DNA of 64,000 nucleotides from Hysterium pulicare CBS 123377. Its lineage: Eukaryota > Ascomycota > Dothideomycetes > Hysteriales > Hysteriaceae. The stretch covers positions 62,001-126,000 of the forward strand of contig AJFK01000165.1 in the NCBI GenBank assembly GCA_000467715.1, written 5' to 3'. Made by a program: the position numbers and the translations under genes. This document shows, one piece after another, positions 22,546-34,356 of this stretch (the stretch's first letter is position 1; every line of letters starts with the position of its first letter). The notes below the pieces were generated by a model that was not told the DNA's origin, ran no database searches, and saw only the letters and a program-made list of their open reading frames with translations.

Positions 22546-23827
22546 ATGGTTCTGATTCCTATATTCTTCCGCTTCCTGCTTGCGTTAGCGTTCCTAGTGT
22601 GCTCTAGGGCATGGGCACTTGATGATGCCAGCTGCAAACAGTATGATGGTATTAAAGAGATCCATTTGCCGCCTATGTTCGATCTAACATTCCTGTAGCC
22701 ATGATCAATAGCGCAATGATTGACGCGTTTTCCATGGCAAACGCCGCAGTAAACTCGTGGACTTCTACCTTGCCGGATCTTGTCAATCTCAAAAACATTC
22801 TCCTACAGAATGGAGGTCCTCCTATGAGATTTGAGGGAGCGCCTTTTGCCAATCAGCCTCAAGGCTTAGGTATGTAGATCCTTCTCAGAATTACTGTCAA
22901 CTACTTCCTAACCTATAACCAATTGGTCCGCTAAAATATCGCAGCGTCATTAATGGGTGTTACAATGATGAGCACAAGAGTAAATACACCAAACCCTGGA
23001 GAAAACGATGTCGTAAGTGAACTCACACTTCGGCTTTACCAATACTTTCTTGTACGCAATTTGACTGAGGATCCACCGCTAAATCTATATTCTAGAAGAT
23101 ATATTGCAACACAGACAGATTCGTCTGGCGGAAAGCCCAGGCGGACTGGTATGACAAAGTGAATCAACTTGCATTTCCGAAAAGCGATGATCCCAAATGC
23201 CGTTTTTACTCCGGGATGGCGTTTACCATAGTTCCCCAGGTCGGGCCTAGACTACACTCGCAAATTACTTTGTGTCCTTGGTATATCAGCTACATTGCAT
23301 TGAAAAATGGGGTCTGGTCGAAAGCCCTGACCTCATCGGCGTTATTCAGGATGGTCTATATGGACTTATGGAAACCGTTTACAAAAATCGGACTGAATAT
23401 TAAACGAGCGACCCAGATGGATGCTCTCAATGGTCCAAGTGCAACTCTTCTCCATGAAGTAAGCAGGTCAACCCTTTCTTCTGACTTTCGATGTTTATCA
23501 GAAGAGGCTAAATTTTTCGTGTCTTAGATGGCACACTCGAGGAGGGCATTTCAAGCCGATGATCGTACGATCGGTTCAGACGCATACGGTAATGTCTTCC
23601 ACCCTCGTAGGTATCTCGCCTGTTAGTAATTGCTTCAGGATTCAAAAACTGCGTAGCCAAATCCGCCGGGGATGGATGGAGAAATGCTGAGAATCTGGCA
23701 TTCTATGGACTTGGTAAGACAACCTTGATTAATGTTAAGCGTTATTAACATACGGTCATCAGGAGCAAAACTTATCACTACCGGTGTGATAAGAAGCGTT
23801 AAAGCAAACGGCGACGTGGTACGCTGA
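22546..23827 (+). CDS. Secreted M35-like (aspzincin) metallopeptidase
   Basis: A spliced gene of about 310 residues. The ATG at 22546 gives a signal peptide (MVLIPIFFRFLLALAFLVCS). The zinc-binding motif appears across an exon junction: NGPSATLLHE joined to MAHSRRAFQADD, giving HEMAH (HExxH). About 15 residues later comes GSDAYGFKNCVAKSAGDGW and RNAENLAFYGLG, matching the GTxDxxYG zinc-Asp motif and the following Cys and AENY-type segment of deuterolysin-like M35 peptidases. Introns are at 22649-22698, after GLG, after ENDV, in the HE/MAH junction and twice more. The N-terminal half (DAFSMANAAVNSW) is helical and poorly conserved, as in this group. The product probably acts outside the cell. 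The mature-domain length fits the family; the family call is good, the substrate unknown. Confidence 0.8.
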
Positions 23828-24237
23828 AAAATTCGCTGGAAGGGTTGTTGCGCAACTTGAGTGTAAATCTAATATCACATGACTGGTTGATCAGTTGCAA
23901 AGCTGGAGATGAATTGGATTTCCGAACTCGCATTATTAGGAATGATTGTTTTTCATTCGTCCCTCAAGGCACATATCCACTTAATGCTTCTCTATTGAAT
24001 ATGATGTTCGATAAGACTAGCATGCTTCGAGAACTTTCGACCAATAGTTGCGAGGTGTTGGGTTATTGAAACCATCAATAAGTAGTCATTGCTTATGAAG
24101 ATGTGAAATCAGAGCAAGATAATCCAGTAAGTACAGAACCGCAGATCCAATAGAACCCCCCATATGGCAGGCATTGCCCATCACGAGACAAAAGGCGACC
24201 ATACTTCGTCCGCCCCCGTCTGAATAGTTTGCTGTGG
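23828..24237. other. Convergent 3' flanks, nothing recognised
   Basis: This short region lies between convergent genes. The frame at 23845-24069 is AT-rich and not protein-like. Confidence 0.3.
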
Positions 24238-25231
24238 CTATTGCCAAGGATCTAAAGTACCACCCCTCCTGAGGGTAAAAGGGTAACTTCTGGCCTGGTG
24301 ATCTGCTGGATTCGGCGCGTTCAGCAATGGCCAACTCAAGTCGACAATGAACGACTCTTTGAAGCTGATTTCTCGCAACGGTTCGAGGATTTCAGCCTCA
24401 CCAGCCTCGTTCCAACCAGATGACGCCAGCAAAATAATGTGGACGTGGTGAAGATTAGGCATCTCTGAAAGTATCTGGCATGTCTTTTCCCAAGTTTCGG
24501 TATCGTTGGGGGCATTTGGGGCGAAAGGCGGAGAAAAGAAATAATTCGATGATATATGCCATCGCAATTTAATTAACCGAATTTCATTGAAGCGTTGTGG
24601 TAGTATAGTCTGAGAGAGGTATGTGATATGATCGAGGTGGTCGAAGTAGAATATATTGCAGTTGTATAAAACTTCAATGGCTTCGGTGTATCTAGAAAGC
24701 AATATTAGCGCAAATCAGTTTTGAGCTGTTTTGATATAGTTTTGCATACATGAGATGGCATGTCTTGACTAGTGCTATAAGATTGAGGTCTCTTTGTCGG
24801 ATTAAGAACCTGTCATCATCCTCCATGAACTCTCGACCACCTGGGACAACAAACGACACATATCTCCAGCATGGGTGGTCTCCGTGCAAGTCTTCCCGGT
24901 CGACAAAGCAGCGGAAGTGGCCGAGCTTCCTAGACGCGCTGATAATATGTAATGGTCGTCCACCAAGAACGTATTCATATATTATCGCCCTCAATTCCGC
25001 GGGAAGTTTGTTGAAAAGTGAGGATTGAGATTGGTCCAGCATCGTTGGTATGTCGCTAGACTTGGTCGACAAAGGTGTAAGAGAGCGCTTACGGTTTTCT
25101 GGCAGTGGGTCGGGTGCTTCTTGCTCGCGCCGAATGAGTCTTTCGCTCTCCCGCCGTGCTTTTGCGGTGGTGCTATTGTAGTATTCTGGCCTGAAGAAGC
25201 GCTGGTACCATTTGTGGAGGAAATTTCGCAT
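24238..25231 (-). CDS. DUF7730 / F-box-like protein
   Basis: Two exons encode about 310 residues. After a basic N-terminus (MRNFLHKWYQRFFRP) comes the family motif SSLFNKLPAELRAIIYEYVL, GGRPLHII, which resembles an F-box-like helix pair and is typical of the DUF7730/2EXR proteins abundant in Pezizomycotina. The intron near 24700-24755 joins LVKTCHLI to YTEAIEVLYNCNIFYFDHLD, the usual second block of the family. The end (LREISFKESFIVDLSW, then DHQARSYPFTLRRGG) is conserved with the broken copy at 25942-26979. Cellular role is unknown for the whole family; an adaptor role by analogy with F-box proteins is speculative. Confidence 0.75.
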
Positions 25232-25941
25232 GATGACAAGATCGAAAGAAATCCGGGCAAAAGTTTCGAAGTACGTTTTCGAAACTTGGGCGATGAGGTG
25301 ATCCTTATAATGTGGCTACGAAGGGCACAGCTAGAGTAATATGAACAGATTTGAGGAACCACGCCGCCTAGCTGCGCCGCAACAGCACCAGTAGAGTCGG
25401 CATGGACTATCAACTTACGTTCAGCTAGGCTCACCTATGATCGATCACCTATACTTCTTTCTTGATGAATGTGAGATATACTTCATGCTGCCTGCAATGG
25501 TGGTCATGAGATGAGTTGAAGAAGGGCGTCCTATGCGGTCAGTGCCTCCGAACCAGCACGTGCCAAGCTAAGATCCGCACTTTCGATTCCTATCCGCCTT
25601 TCACATCTTGCCTATTACCTTCTACTGGGACCACCATTCTGCATAACCATGATCGCAATTGCTTCATCCCATGCTCCTCGACCAGCACACTCGGTCGCTA
25701 GATAATCCGACCCTCCTTTCTTCAGCAAACACCTCTATACGTTAACATTATCCACTATTCATATTTAACACCTTCCTTCCCAAAGCCGAATCTATCACCG
25801 TACATTTTCTCATAGCCAGATGCTTCACTGTACCCGTGATACACCGTTCTACTTCGCACATGATCAAGGGCAAATGTGTTGTTGGGCAGCACCTGAGATC
25901 CTGAATGTTCCCAAAGGGCCTCCTTGAATTCGTCATGGTCA
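25232..25941. other. Intergenic region, nothing recognised
   Basis: It holds the promoter of the DUF7730-like gene on the left and the 3' flank of its broken paralogue on the right. No gene is supported. Confidence 0.35.
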
Positions 25942-26979
25942 TTACCCGTTATCTACAACCCTCCTAATCACAAAGGGATAATTTCTAGCCTGGCGATCTC
26001 TGAATTCAAGTCTATTCAGTGATGGCCAAGCCAACACCACAATAACTCCATCCTTACATTTTATCCGCCTAATCGGTTCCAGAATCACTGCCTCCATATT
26101 CTCCGCAAACCCCCTTTTTGATACAAATGTGAACTGAAGCTCACGAAGATTGGGCATCTGAGAAATGGCAATACATGCGGCGTCCCATTTCTTGTAATCT
26201 ACTCCCGTGATATCGCGAGAGAAAAGAAACCAAGCGTTTGTAGAGTCCCATCTCAACTTGATAGATCGAATCGCATTTGAAGTGATGGGGTAGAACAGTC
26301 CGCGATAGGAAGGTGAGATGCTCGAAACTGTCAAAGTAGAAAGTGTTGCATTCGTAGAGTATATCGATCGCCTCCGCATAGCTAAGCAACCATCAACTCG
26401 GCTGCTCGTATCAGTCTCGAGGGACACTTACATAAGTCGGCAAGTCATTAGTAACGTCAAAAGTTTCCGGTCAGATTTTGGCACTTTGAATCTGACATCA
26501 TTCATCTAAGCTTGCGATCCTAGCACCGCCCCCGTATATTTTACGCATACGTGCTCTTCGCTCGAATCTTCTTTTTGATCTATGGGTGTGTATTGCATAT
26601 GCTCAAACTACTTGTAGAACATGCAGCGGAAGTGTCCGGGTTTCCTAAAGGCAAAAATGATATGCAGCTGAGGACCACCGAGAACGAACTCGTATATGAG
26701 TAATCTGACTTCCACCGGTAATTTTTGGAATAGTATAGATGGTGATTGATCCAGCACTACTCTTAGGTTCTGAGGCCCTACTGTAAGGCTGCGTTTACGA
26801 TGTGATGGTAATGGCGAGATTGAATGTCGCTCGCTGATGATTCTTCCGTTCAAGCTGGTTTTGCTATTTCCTTGTTCTCTCTCTATCTGTGTTTTGTCGA
26901 TGGAATCTTGAATTACGTTGTTGTGATCGATATCCGGTTGACGTTGCCGTCTAGATCGTGTTCGAATGATGTTCCGCAT
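25942..26979 (-). pseudogene. Broken DUF7730-like paralogue
   Basis: A decayed tandem copy of the gene at 24238-25231. The start (MRNIIRTRSRRQRQ) and family motif (SILFQKLPVEVRLLIYEFVL, GGPQLHIIFAFRKPGHFRC) are intact. The next 60 codons are eroded and contain two in-frame stops (near 26608 and 26514) before LLTLLMTCRLM. The second-exon block (YAEAIDILYECNTFYFDSFE) then needs a frame change near 26290 to continue as IRSIKLRWDSTNAWFLFSRD. The end (LNRLEFRDRQARNYPFVIRR) is again intact. Both blocks and the intron position match the intact neighbour, so this is a tandem duplicate losing function. Sequencing error could mimic one of the lesions but hardly all. Confidence 0.7.
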
Positions 26980-27572
26980 GATGTTGATATCTGAACTTCC
27001 AACCGGAAAGCGAAGCTCAGAATACTTAGAAACAGATTGGTGGTTAAAGAACCCTAGGAAAGTGAACAGAAGCAAACAAGTTCGAGTCGCTACTGAACAA
27101 GTATTCTTAGGGGTTTGGGGCGAAGCATCAATTGGCGTTTGTATCTACGGAGGTTCTTCATCTTTACCTAGGTTGAAGCCTTGAAAATGCGCCCTGTTCG
27201 TATTCGGTTAGAATCTCCCGCTGTGCTTGTACATCATGCGATCCGACCGGCTTAGGGGCTATCGCATTAATCTCCAATCTACATTCTACTGGTTATGGCT
27301 AAGAAAAAACCTCGCCAAGATATTCATCCGAAATACGTATTTCCGGCGATCGATCTATTGACATATGCAATCCCTTCCGCGAAGATATTAGTCGAGCTCA
27401 GAGGTAATTTTACGTCTCTGCAATAATAGTAACATTCATTTGCTTGTATAAAGATAGGCGGCTTGCTCAACATGGAGTGCCTCTTCCGTTGGATTCTATC
27501 GAGATCCACGGTACTTATTTCTGCTCCGGTTCCACTATGGCAATGAGAAGCTGGTTGATCTCATCGATGAAA
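26980..27572. other. Intergenic region, nothing recognised
   Basis: No gene is supported; it separates the broken DUF7730 copy from the kinase 3' end. Confidence 0.3.
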
Positions 27573-29161
27573 CTAGTGTTGCGAGCTCTTATGAGGTTCA
27601 TCTACAATAGCAGGAATAGGAGGGAGTGGGAGGGTAGGTTCTGGCTCTTCCTCTGGAATTTTTGGTAGAACAGGCTCCATAGAAACAGGACCTTGTTCGC
27701 AGCAAGCCCTTGGAGGAAATGTTTCCAAAAGATCTTGAGCAGTAGGGCGTTTACTTGCATCCCTACTGATCATATCCAGTGTCGTTTTCCTGCACACGTC
27801 GAAAAGCGGACAATCCACGGGATATATGTAGGGCATTTCATCAAAGTCCAACTCCTCTATCCATTTGACCACGAGGGGTAGATTGCTGTGAAAGCTTACG
27901 CCGTCATCCGTTCGATGATTACGAAACTCTTGTACAGTTTCGCCCGCAATGCAGGTAAGTATTTCTGCGAATACGCACCCCAGACTAAATATGTCCGAGG
28001 CACGTCCTCTTAGTTCTCCCTCAGCAACCTCTGGACTGCAGTACATTTCCGTTCTGCTGGTAGGACCGTCGGTCTGGCTATGCTCTGGATCCTGGATTAC
28101 TCTCGATATTCCAAAATCCGTCATAAAGATGTGGAGAAAAGCGCCTGAGATATTGCTCGATTCTATTGAGATCAAAATGTTTGCGGGTTTGATGTCCATA
28201 TGCTTGATATGAGATAGGTGGATAAATGCCGTAGCGGAGCAGAGACAGGAGAATAGGGTTTGCAGGTGTTTTTTTAAACGTTGCACACTGATGCCCATCT
28301 TGTCCGCGCTTCGAGGTACATCCTTCATGAACTCACTCAGATCCATATCGGCAACCGGGTACGTGAGAATCGACAGGAATATATGCTGATAGTAGCTTCC
28401 AATCAACCTGACGATATGGCTATGCTGTAGAGCTTGTAAATGGCGAACTTCTTCCAGCGCTTCGACTGGTGTGAATCTCCTATGACAGACCTGAGTCTTC
28501 CGGCAAAGACGAATTCGGCCACAAGTTACCGCTTGCACTTGCGCCTTAGTGTTGACCGCGATATCTTTTGCATCGCTGAGTGGGACTGATTCATCTTTAC
28601 CAAATTCCACATGCATTCCCCTCCCAGACCAATCCAGCTCTTCTTCACATTCGCTAACCACCAATCCGAGTGAACGCACTCGAGCACGATGTTGCGTATC
28701 GACGGTCGCGCGGCCACGTCTCACATAACGGAAATTGCCAGCGGAATCCTTGGAGAGATAACTAGGAGCTGTATGTAGGGATCCTCCTTTGCTCGAACCC
28801 TCTCTCGCTTCCTGGTTCTCAGAGAGATTGGTAGGTGCAGTGTAGAAAGAGCTTTTTAGGCTTGATCCTTCCCGTCCTCTATACTAGTGTTAGATTGAAG
28901 CCACGAAAGTCGAAGAAGAGGCAGTCGTTCTTACGCAGTGAGTTGTGGATTGATTCCTCCACCTATGGGCATATATGCCTTTGCACTATCCTCCTCGAAA
29001 TAATAGCTATCGAGTCCCCATTCTTCTTGTAGTTCCCGGCGGCCTTTTATACAGAATCTCCATATCAAGAAAGTCACTATTGCGATAAAAACAACTCCCC
29101 CAATGACACCTCCCGCCATTGATCCCACAGTTGAGCCAGTCGAAGTCGGCGCTTGGCTCAT
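27573..29161 (-). CDS. Membrane-anchored Ser/Thr protein kinase
   Basis: About 510 residues in two exons. The first exon (from the ATG at 29161) encodes a short Ser/Thr/Gly-rich N-terminus and one membrane helix (GGVIGGVVFIAIVTFLIWRF) followed by basic CIKGRRELQ, so the kinase should face the cytosol. Splicing near 28880-28935 joins GINPQLTA to GREGSSLKSSFYTAPTN, a Ser-rich linker. Kinase landmarks: RIRLCRKTQVC (probable beta-3 Lys), EALEEVRHLQALQHSHIVRL (alpha-C Glu), HMDIKPANILI (catalytic loop, with Met where HRD is usual), FMTDFGISRV (DFG), MYCSPEVAEG (APE-like), SDIFSLGCVFAEIL. The C-terminus is Pro/Glu-rich. A further 5' exon with an ectodomain is possible. Its target is unknown. The gene is divergent from a ferroportin. 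Confidence 0.78.
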
Positions 29162-29671
29162 GGCGACCGAAGCCTTACCTGCAGTTAACTTTGACGTCAA
29201 GTGCGAGACGCGGCGATTGCAATGGTGCCCCGTGATAAAGCGATAGGTGATAAAGCGATCGGGGAAATCGAGCAACAGACAAACCGTTGTAGCAATCTCC
29301 AGTTTACTTATCCTGCCATGGCTGAAACATGCCGAAGCGAGGCTGAGGCTGAGGCTGAGCAGAAGGCAGCAGACTTCGCGTATTTCTGACTCTAGCTGAA
29401 ATATGACTACAAAACAAGAAAGTACAGCCTCATTTGGGGATTCTGCGCAATGCCAATGAATGGAATTGAGATGGATTCCATGCTGAAAAGGTTGATGTAG
29501 GTCGAAGGAAGCTCTCCTCATCAAGTTAGCGCTGCCGCGTATTCGTGCCAAGAATCCGAGGTTTTTCACATGTGGGGGCTTCCAAAACACCATTTTGTAA
29601 CTCACACCTCACATAATGGACTTTGTGGACCTTAAACACTACAGAACTTCTACTTCATAAGATTGATCAAC
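29162..29671. promoter_or_regulatory. Shared divergent promoter of kinase and ferroportin
   Basis: About 510 bp separate the two translation starts. On the kinase strand, TTAACTGCAG near 29180 would make a good splice acceptor, so part of this segment could be an unrecognised 5' intron. A 6-bp GGCTGA tandem repeat occurs near 29341-29358 (GAGGCTGAGGCTGAGGCTGA). Confidence 0.4.
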
Positions 29672-31235
29672 ATGGCCCGACCTAGTCCTCCCTCGGAAGC
29701 AGGATTGTGCATCGTAGAGGAATCTCCAACTAGTGCCCGACAAAGAACGGGCTCGGTATCGATAGAAGAATTCGATGAAACTGATGTTACACTACCAAAC
29801 AGCAGGCCAGTACTCTGGCATCTTTACGTGTCTCATACTCTTTCCGCCTGGAACTCGCGGATGTTCGAATTCGGTGCCGTCATCTTCCTTGCGAATATCT
29901 TTCCCAGGACGCTCTTCTACGCGTCATGCTACGCGCTCTTCCGTTCTGCAGCAGCTACACTCTTAGGCTCCTGGATAGGAGGAGTAGTTGATCGGACGCA
30001 CCGATTGCGTACCGTACGTCAGTCTATCATCTGGCAGCGAATCCCAGTAGCAATTTCATGTCTGCTTTTACTCATTCTCCACCACTTCAACCAGCCGAAA
30101 GCTCTTGTTTTACTCTGCTTTGCAGTAAGCATTGGCCTTGCTTGCGTGGAAAAGCTTGCATCTATCGCGAACACAGTGGCTGTCGAGCGTGATTGGCTTG
30201 TTGTCATATCAGACAGCGTCGATGTCGAGCGACAAGACCTTAACAGCACAGTGCGGAGGATAGATTTGATATGTAAACTGGTAGCTCCTCTATCCATATC
30301 ACTAATTGATGGATATTCCACTTCGGTTGCAATATGGGTGGTTTTTGGTCAGAATGCAGTATCGGTATTCTTCGAGTATTTCGCCATCAAGCAAGTCTTC
30401 GACGCCGTACCCAATCTCAAGATGCGCAAAGACCCTATTGGGGATACTTCAGAACTGGCGGGGCTGCATTCGTCTTCTCAGTATCTCAATGCGATTCTCA
30501 ATGTCTGGAAACCATGGCAGGAATATGTCGGCAATCCTGCCTTTCTCGCATCCTTCTCTCTTAGTCTTCTCTACCTTACAGTGCTTTCGACTGGTGCTCA
30601 GATGGCGACATATCTTCTAACGCTTGGCTTTACGTCCGTTGATGTGAGCCTGATGCGATTTGCAGCTGTTGTTTTCGAGCTATCAGCCACTTGCGCAGCC
30701 CCCATTTTAATGAAAAGAATCGGACCAGTTCGCTCGGGACTATGGTTCATCAATGAGCAGCTGACATCAGTTGCAATTGCAGTCGGCATGTTTCTGTCCC
30801 TCAAAGAGAATACAAAATTTGCAGGAGCAGCCCTGATTGCAGGTGTCACAATGAGTCGTATAGGATTATGGGGCTTTGATTTGTGCGTTCAATTTCTGGT
30901 CCAAGAAGTAAGTCCGGCAGTGTCCAATGACTAAAACTAATGCTGATTTATTGTAGAATGCGCCAGAGTCTTCTCGCGGCCGCTTTTCGGCTGTAGAATG
31001 CAGCCTTCAAAACTTATTCGAGCTACTATCGTTCGCCTCAACTATGGCGTTTCATCGACCGCAAGATTTCAAGTACCCGGCCCTGATCAGCTTCTCGGCT
31101 ACTTGCATGTCGGCAATTTGCTTTGCTGCCTTCGTAAGGCAGAAGAGAGGACATCTGCTCCATGCCTCAAAGTGCATGAAGCGTGGCAAATATTCAGCAC
31201 TGCCGCAAGCCGAATCTGAGAGTCCGCCTTCTTGA
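29672..31235 (+). CDS. Ferroportin-family iron exporter (SLC40)
   Basis: A polytopic membrane protein of about 505 residues in two exons (intron 30908-30956, phase 0). After an acidic cytosolic N-terminus, the first helices read SHTLSAWNSRMFEFGAV, then LFRSAAATLLGSWIGGVVDR, close to the ferroportin opening (SxxLSxWxxRMWxF and GxxVDR). Further helices follow with LACVEKLASIANTVAVERDW, RRIDLICKLVAPLSISLIDG, LSTGAQMATYLLTLGFTSVD, MSRIGLWGFDLCVQFLVQE and, in exon 2, NAPESSRGRFSAVECSLQNL. Ferroportins export Fe2+ (some fungal and plant members act on vacuolar membranes). Which membrane is used here is unknown. The gene starts divergent from a membrane kinase. Confidence 0.88.
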
Positions 31236-31512
31236 CCATAGATACTCTCAAGATATTTGAACACCAGTTGCATTTCACTTCCTCGGAGCTTTTTGGTGTG
31301 GATGTCGGAGCATTATTATCTGGGTGTCGTGGAGCCATAGTTCTGCTTCTCCGTACTTTACCCTAAACGGCAAGGCGCGCTTGACCGCCATCATCGCGCA
31401 TCCTCGGGTGTCTGCCTCGCCCATTATAAATGCCTAACAGCCAGCTTCATTGACCTCAAATGCTCAACCAAAACTCCGTTCAACCCTTCAGTCAAATTGA
31501 ACCAACGTCACC

Positions 31513-32325
31513 ATGATCACGATGAGCTATTCCTCTCATGTCCATCGTATAAGCAGGGGGTTAGCTTTCGATACACCAAAGCCGACTGTTCGGAACAACT
31601 CTTCTGGTCCTTTCCGATTCCTGGATCTTCCAGCAGAGCTGCGCGATGCGGTTTACGAACTGCTTCTGTGGAAAGAGCAAGAGCAGTGTATGGTCTTATC
31701 TTTGGTTTCATATGGCCCTATTGGTGATCGGAGAGAAAGACGTCAACTTAGCGAGAGGCCGCCCCTTCCATCAATTGTTTTCGCATCAAAACAAATTCAA
31801 GATGAGTGCTTGGATGTCTACTATCGCATCAATAGTTTTCGAGTGGACCTTCGCGGCCTCTATCTGAAGGAGACGACGCTCGTCCGAAGATGGTTTGCAA
31901 ACTTAATGAGGACTGAGACGGCACCGGGACGTGGTCTTATCATTGTTGCCCAGCGCCCCGGCTTGTGGAAATGCGAGATCGAGATGTCGCCTTTGAATCG
32001 CGGATCGCCAAGTGGGGATTTATATCTTTATGGCTTCTCGTACGGCCGGTCAACTGGAGCCCTACCACCACCCAATTTCCGTCATGATTTCCTTTCTGTG
32101 CGACTCAGAAGCATTCCTGGTATTGAGTGTGTGGATGATATATCAAGCACAATTCGCAGCAGGTGGCCGCAATCAGCTCACCGTTCAAGATTCGTCATCA
32201 AAAGCGAAGATGTTAGAAGGGATGCCGACAGAGTGCTCATTATTTTGAGATCACTGTACGAATCGACATTTGGCGAGACGGCTTGGAGTCCTGATAAGAT
32301 TAGGCAGGTATGGGATGAGCTGTGA
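31513..32325 (+). CDS. Small F-box-like / 2EXR-type protein
   Basis: A single-exon gene of 270 residues. After a short Ser-rich leader comes GPFRFLDLPAELRDAVYELL, the PAELR-x-x-V/I-Y-E motif of fungal F-box-like 2EXR/DUF7730 proteins. PPLPSIVFASKQIQDECLDV, then YRINSFRVDLRGL, forms the second conserved block. The C-terminal half is a mix of strands and helices without known motif. No partner is evident; the function of the family is unknown. It is only distantly similar to the pair at 24-27 kb. Confidence 0.7.
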   Translation: MITMSYSSHVHRISRGLAFDTPKPTVRNNSSGPFRFLDLPAELRDAVYELLLWKEQEQCMVLSLVSYGPIGDRRERRQLSERPPLPSIVFASKQIQDECLDVYYRINSFRVDLRGLYLKETTLVRRWFANLMRTETAPGRGLIIVAQRPGLWKCEIEMSPLNRGSPSGDLYLYGFSYGRSTGALPPPNFRHDFLSVRLRSIPGIECVDDISSTIRSRWPQSAHRSRFVIKSEDVRRDADRVLIILRSLYESTFGETAWSPDKIRQVWDEL

Positions 32326-34356
32326 GGAGGTGCTAATCACATGGATCGGCGCTGGGAACGGAAGGCTATCTGAATAAGACCTCGAATATAAGGTCGCTTA
32401 CTTTACTGGCGGATATTATCCTTTCCCATTGGCTGGAAGTTGAGAAAGACTTTACATACCGGCGGTCATTTTCACGAACGACAAACTACCAAACCTTAGG
32501 AAGATCATTGGTTAAATATAGACAGCTCGAATTTCAACTTACCATCCAAACTGCATGTGAGGCCTACGCGTTGTCATTCACTTGAAGTTGTCACTTCTGA
32601 TCAATGTCGCGCGCTTCAATCACGAGCATAGGAGGTCTAACCGAGAACGATACTCAATCGTGATGGAAATGTGGATGTTAGCGCTGGCCATATACAGTGA
32701 AACACGAGACCCATTCGATCAGCTTACTTTGAAACGGTTCCTCATTAGGCTGACGAATAACAAAGTTGGAGCGCCTTGTATATTCATGCGTCGTACCAAC
32801 ACACGATGATGCTACTCATTACGAACCACAGTGAGAACAACAGTGTTTGCGTAAGCTGATTATCTGACTTGCATTTTCTGCTGTGTCTTCATGTTGTCCA
32901 ACATCTACTCCCGTAATTCAATGATTACAGAGGAGGGGTGATCTCGCCCGGCGCTTACAGCTTTGTTTCACAACATGCCGAGCAGGCAGAAACTCGACCA
33001 TTTTCGCACATCACACGAGCAGTCGATTGACCGGAACCATGGTTTAATTTGGACAATGCAAGTATTGCAGATGACCAGAAATTCGCCTTCGAATCGGGGT
33101 TCCAGCTGGCTCGAACGGCTTCACCGTGCGCTATAAAGATGCCACAGCTATACTCTCAACTACCGACTGACCATTCACAAACCATAGAGTCACTGTGAAC
33201 TGCTGAACCCAGCTCTCGTACCCCATAGCGTTGATCCGTCAGCTATCTCAGCCATCTCGCGTGGTCGTTCTCGAGGCATCGATAGTGGCGAAAGCGGGTC
33301 TTTGGACTTTCACTCGTTGCTGGGAAATCGATAGTGAAGAAAGTCGAGGAAATAAGCTTCTTTATTACACTTCCTGCTGTCATTGTGGGCTGTTCGGACG
33401 ATGAGCCGGGCTCCAATCCATTCTTGTGGACTGACGGGGAACCTCGTCGCCAGATGAAACGAGAAGAGTGGACCAATGCGAAGGCGCCTTTTCTACCCAC
33501 CTTCGTCAGCCAGCACACCCTTGCCTCCAGGTGCATTTTCCAGCAAAGGTTTGGGGGCCAACCTGAACGGCCTCTTCCTTCCAAGCGCCGTCGAGAGCGG
33601 AGTTGGGATGAGGGTTCTTGTTGGAACGTGCGGGGATTGGTGTTGGACGAGGAGCCAGTCGCTCGCCTCTCTAAGCCATTTCGGGACCTGGCAAATCCCT
33701 CAGCCTATCACAGCCGATACCCTAGCCGCCAAGGCTTTGGGTGTGCAGTAGTTCCCGCGCTGGCGGCAAAGCGTGTCTCCTCGTCGCTCAGCCCTCTCAG
33801 CACCCCTCCACCATTGTGCCTCAGTAATCATCCCAGAACGGGGACGATGTGACGGATTTCAGCGCCGTTGGCGTTCTTCTCGACGCTTGACTTGCTCCTC
33901 GTCATGCCACTTTTCGCTCACGATCGGCCTACCCGCCCGTTCCCCTGCAAAGAACAAGGGAGAGGGAGGTTGCCGCTGAGCTGGGAGTTGGAGGGCTTAC
34001 GGGTAGCGACAGTAGGCAGGCTCTCATATATTTGCACCCACACCTAAACTTTGGCCTGGGTAACACAACCACCTTTTTCTTTCTGGGGTTCTTTGTTTAT
34101 TGCGGCGCAGTCTATACTCACGCCTGTCCTTCCCTCGAAATAAACTTGGTTTGTGTTGCCTTCTTTACTTAGAAACCCATTCCAGCGGGCAGTCTTCGAC
34201 CTCACCGAACCCTATATTTCACCACCGCTGGCCCCTCCCAACTTGTCGCACAACCGACTTTCGTTTCTACGTTGTTTGGTTTCCGTCTTCGGGTTTCATA
34301 CTTCCCATCAACTACCCTAACTGCCTCAACTGTTTCGATTGTTGGACCATTTCATT
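32326..34356. other. Long intergenic region and pyrimidine-rich leader
   Basis: Two kilobases without a convincing gene. Overlapping frames on both strands at 33243-33980 are GC-rich shadows of each other. The last 350 bp before 34357 are strongly pyrimidine-rich (TTTTTCTTTCTGGGG near 34073), typical of a highly expressed fungal promoter and 5' leader. Confidence 0.4.

Noticed and set aside
27573-28724. Interpretation of the kinase as a pseudokinase
   Set aside because: The beta-3 Lys can be placed in LCRKT and DFG and the catalytic Asp are present; only the HRD Arg is replaced.
33302-33980. Several overlapping frames on both strands
   Set aside because: GC-rich DNA keeps multiple frames open; none resembles a family or has a good start.
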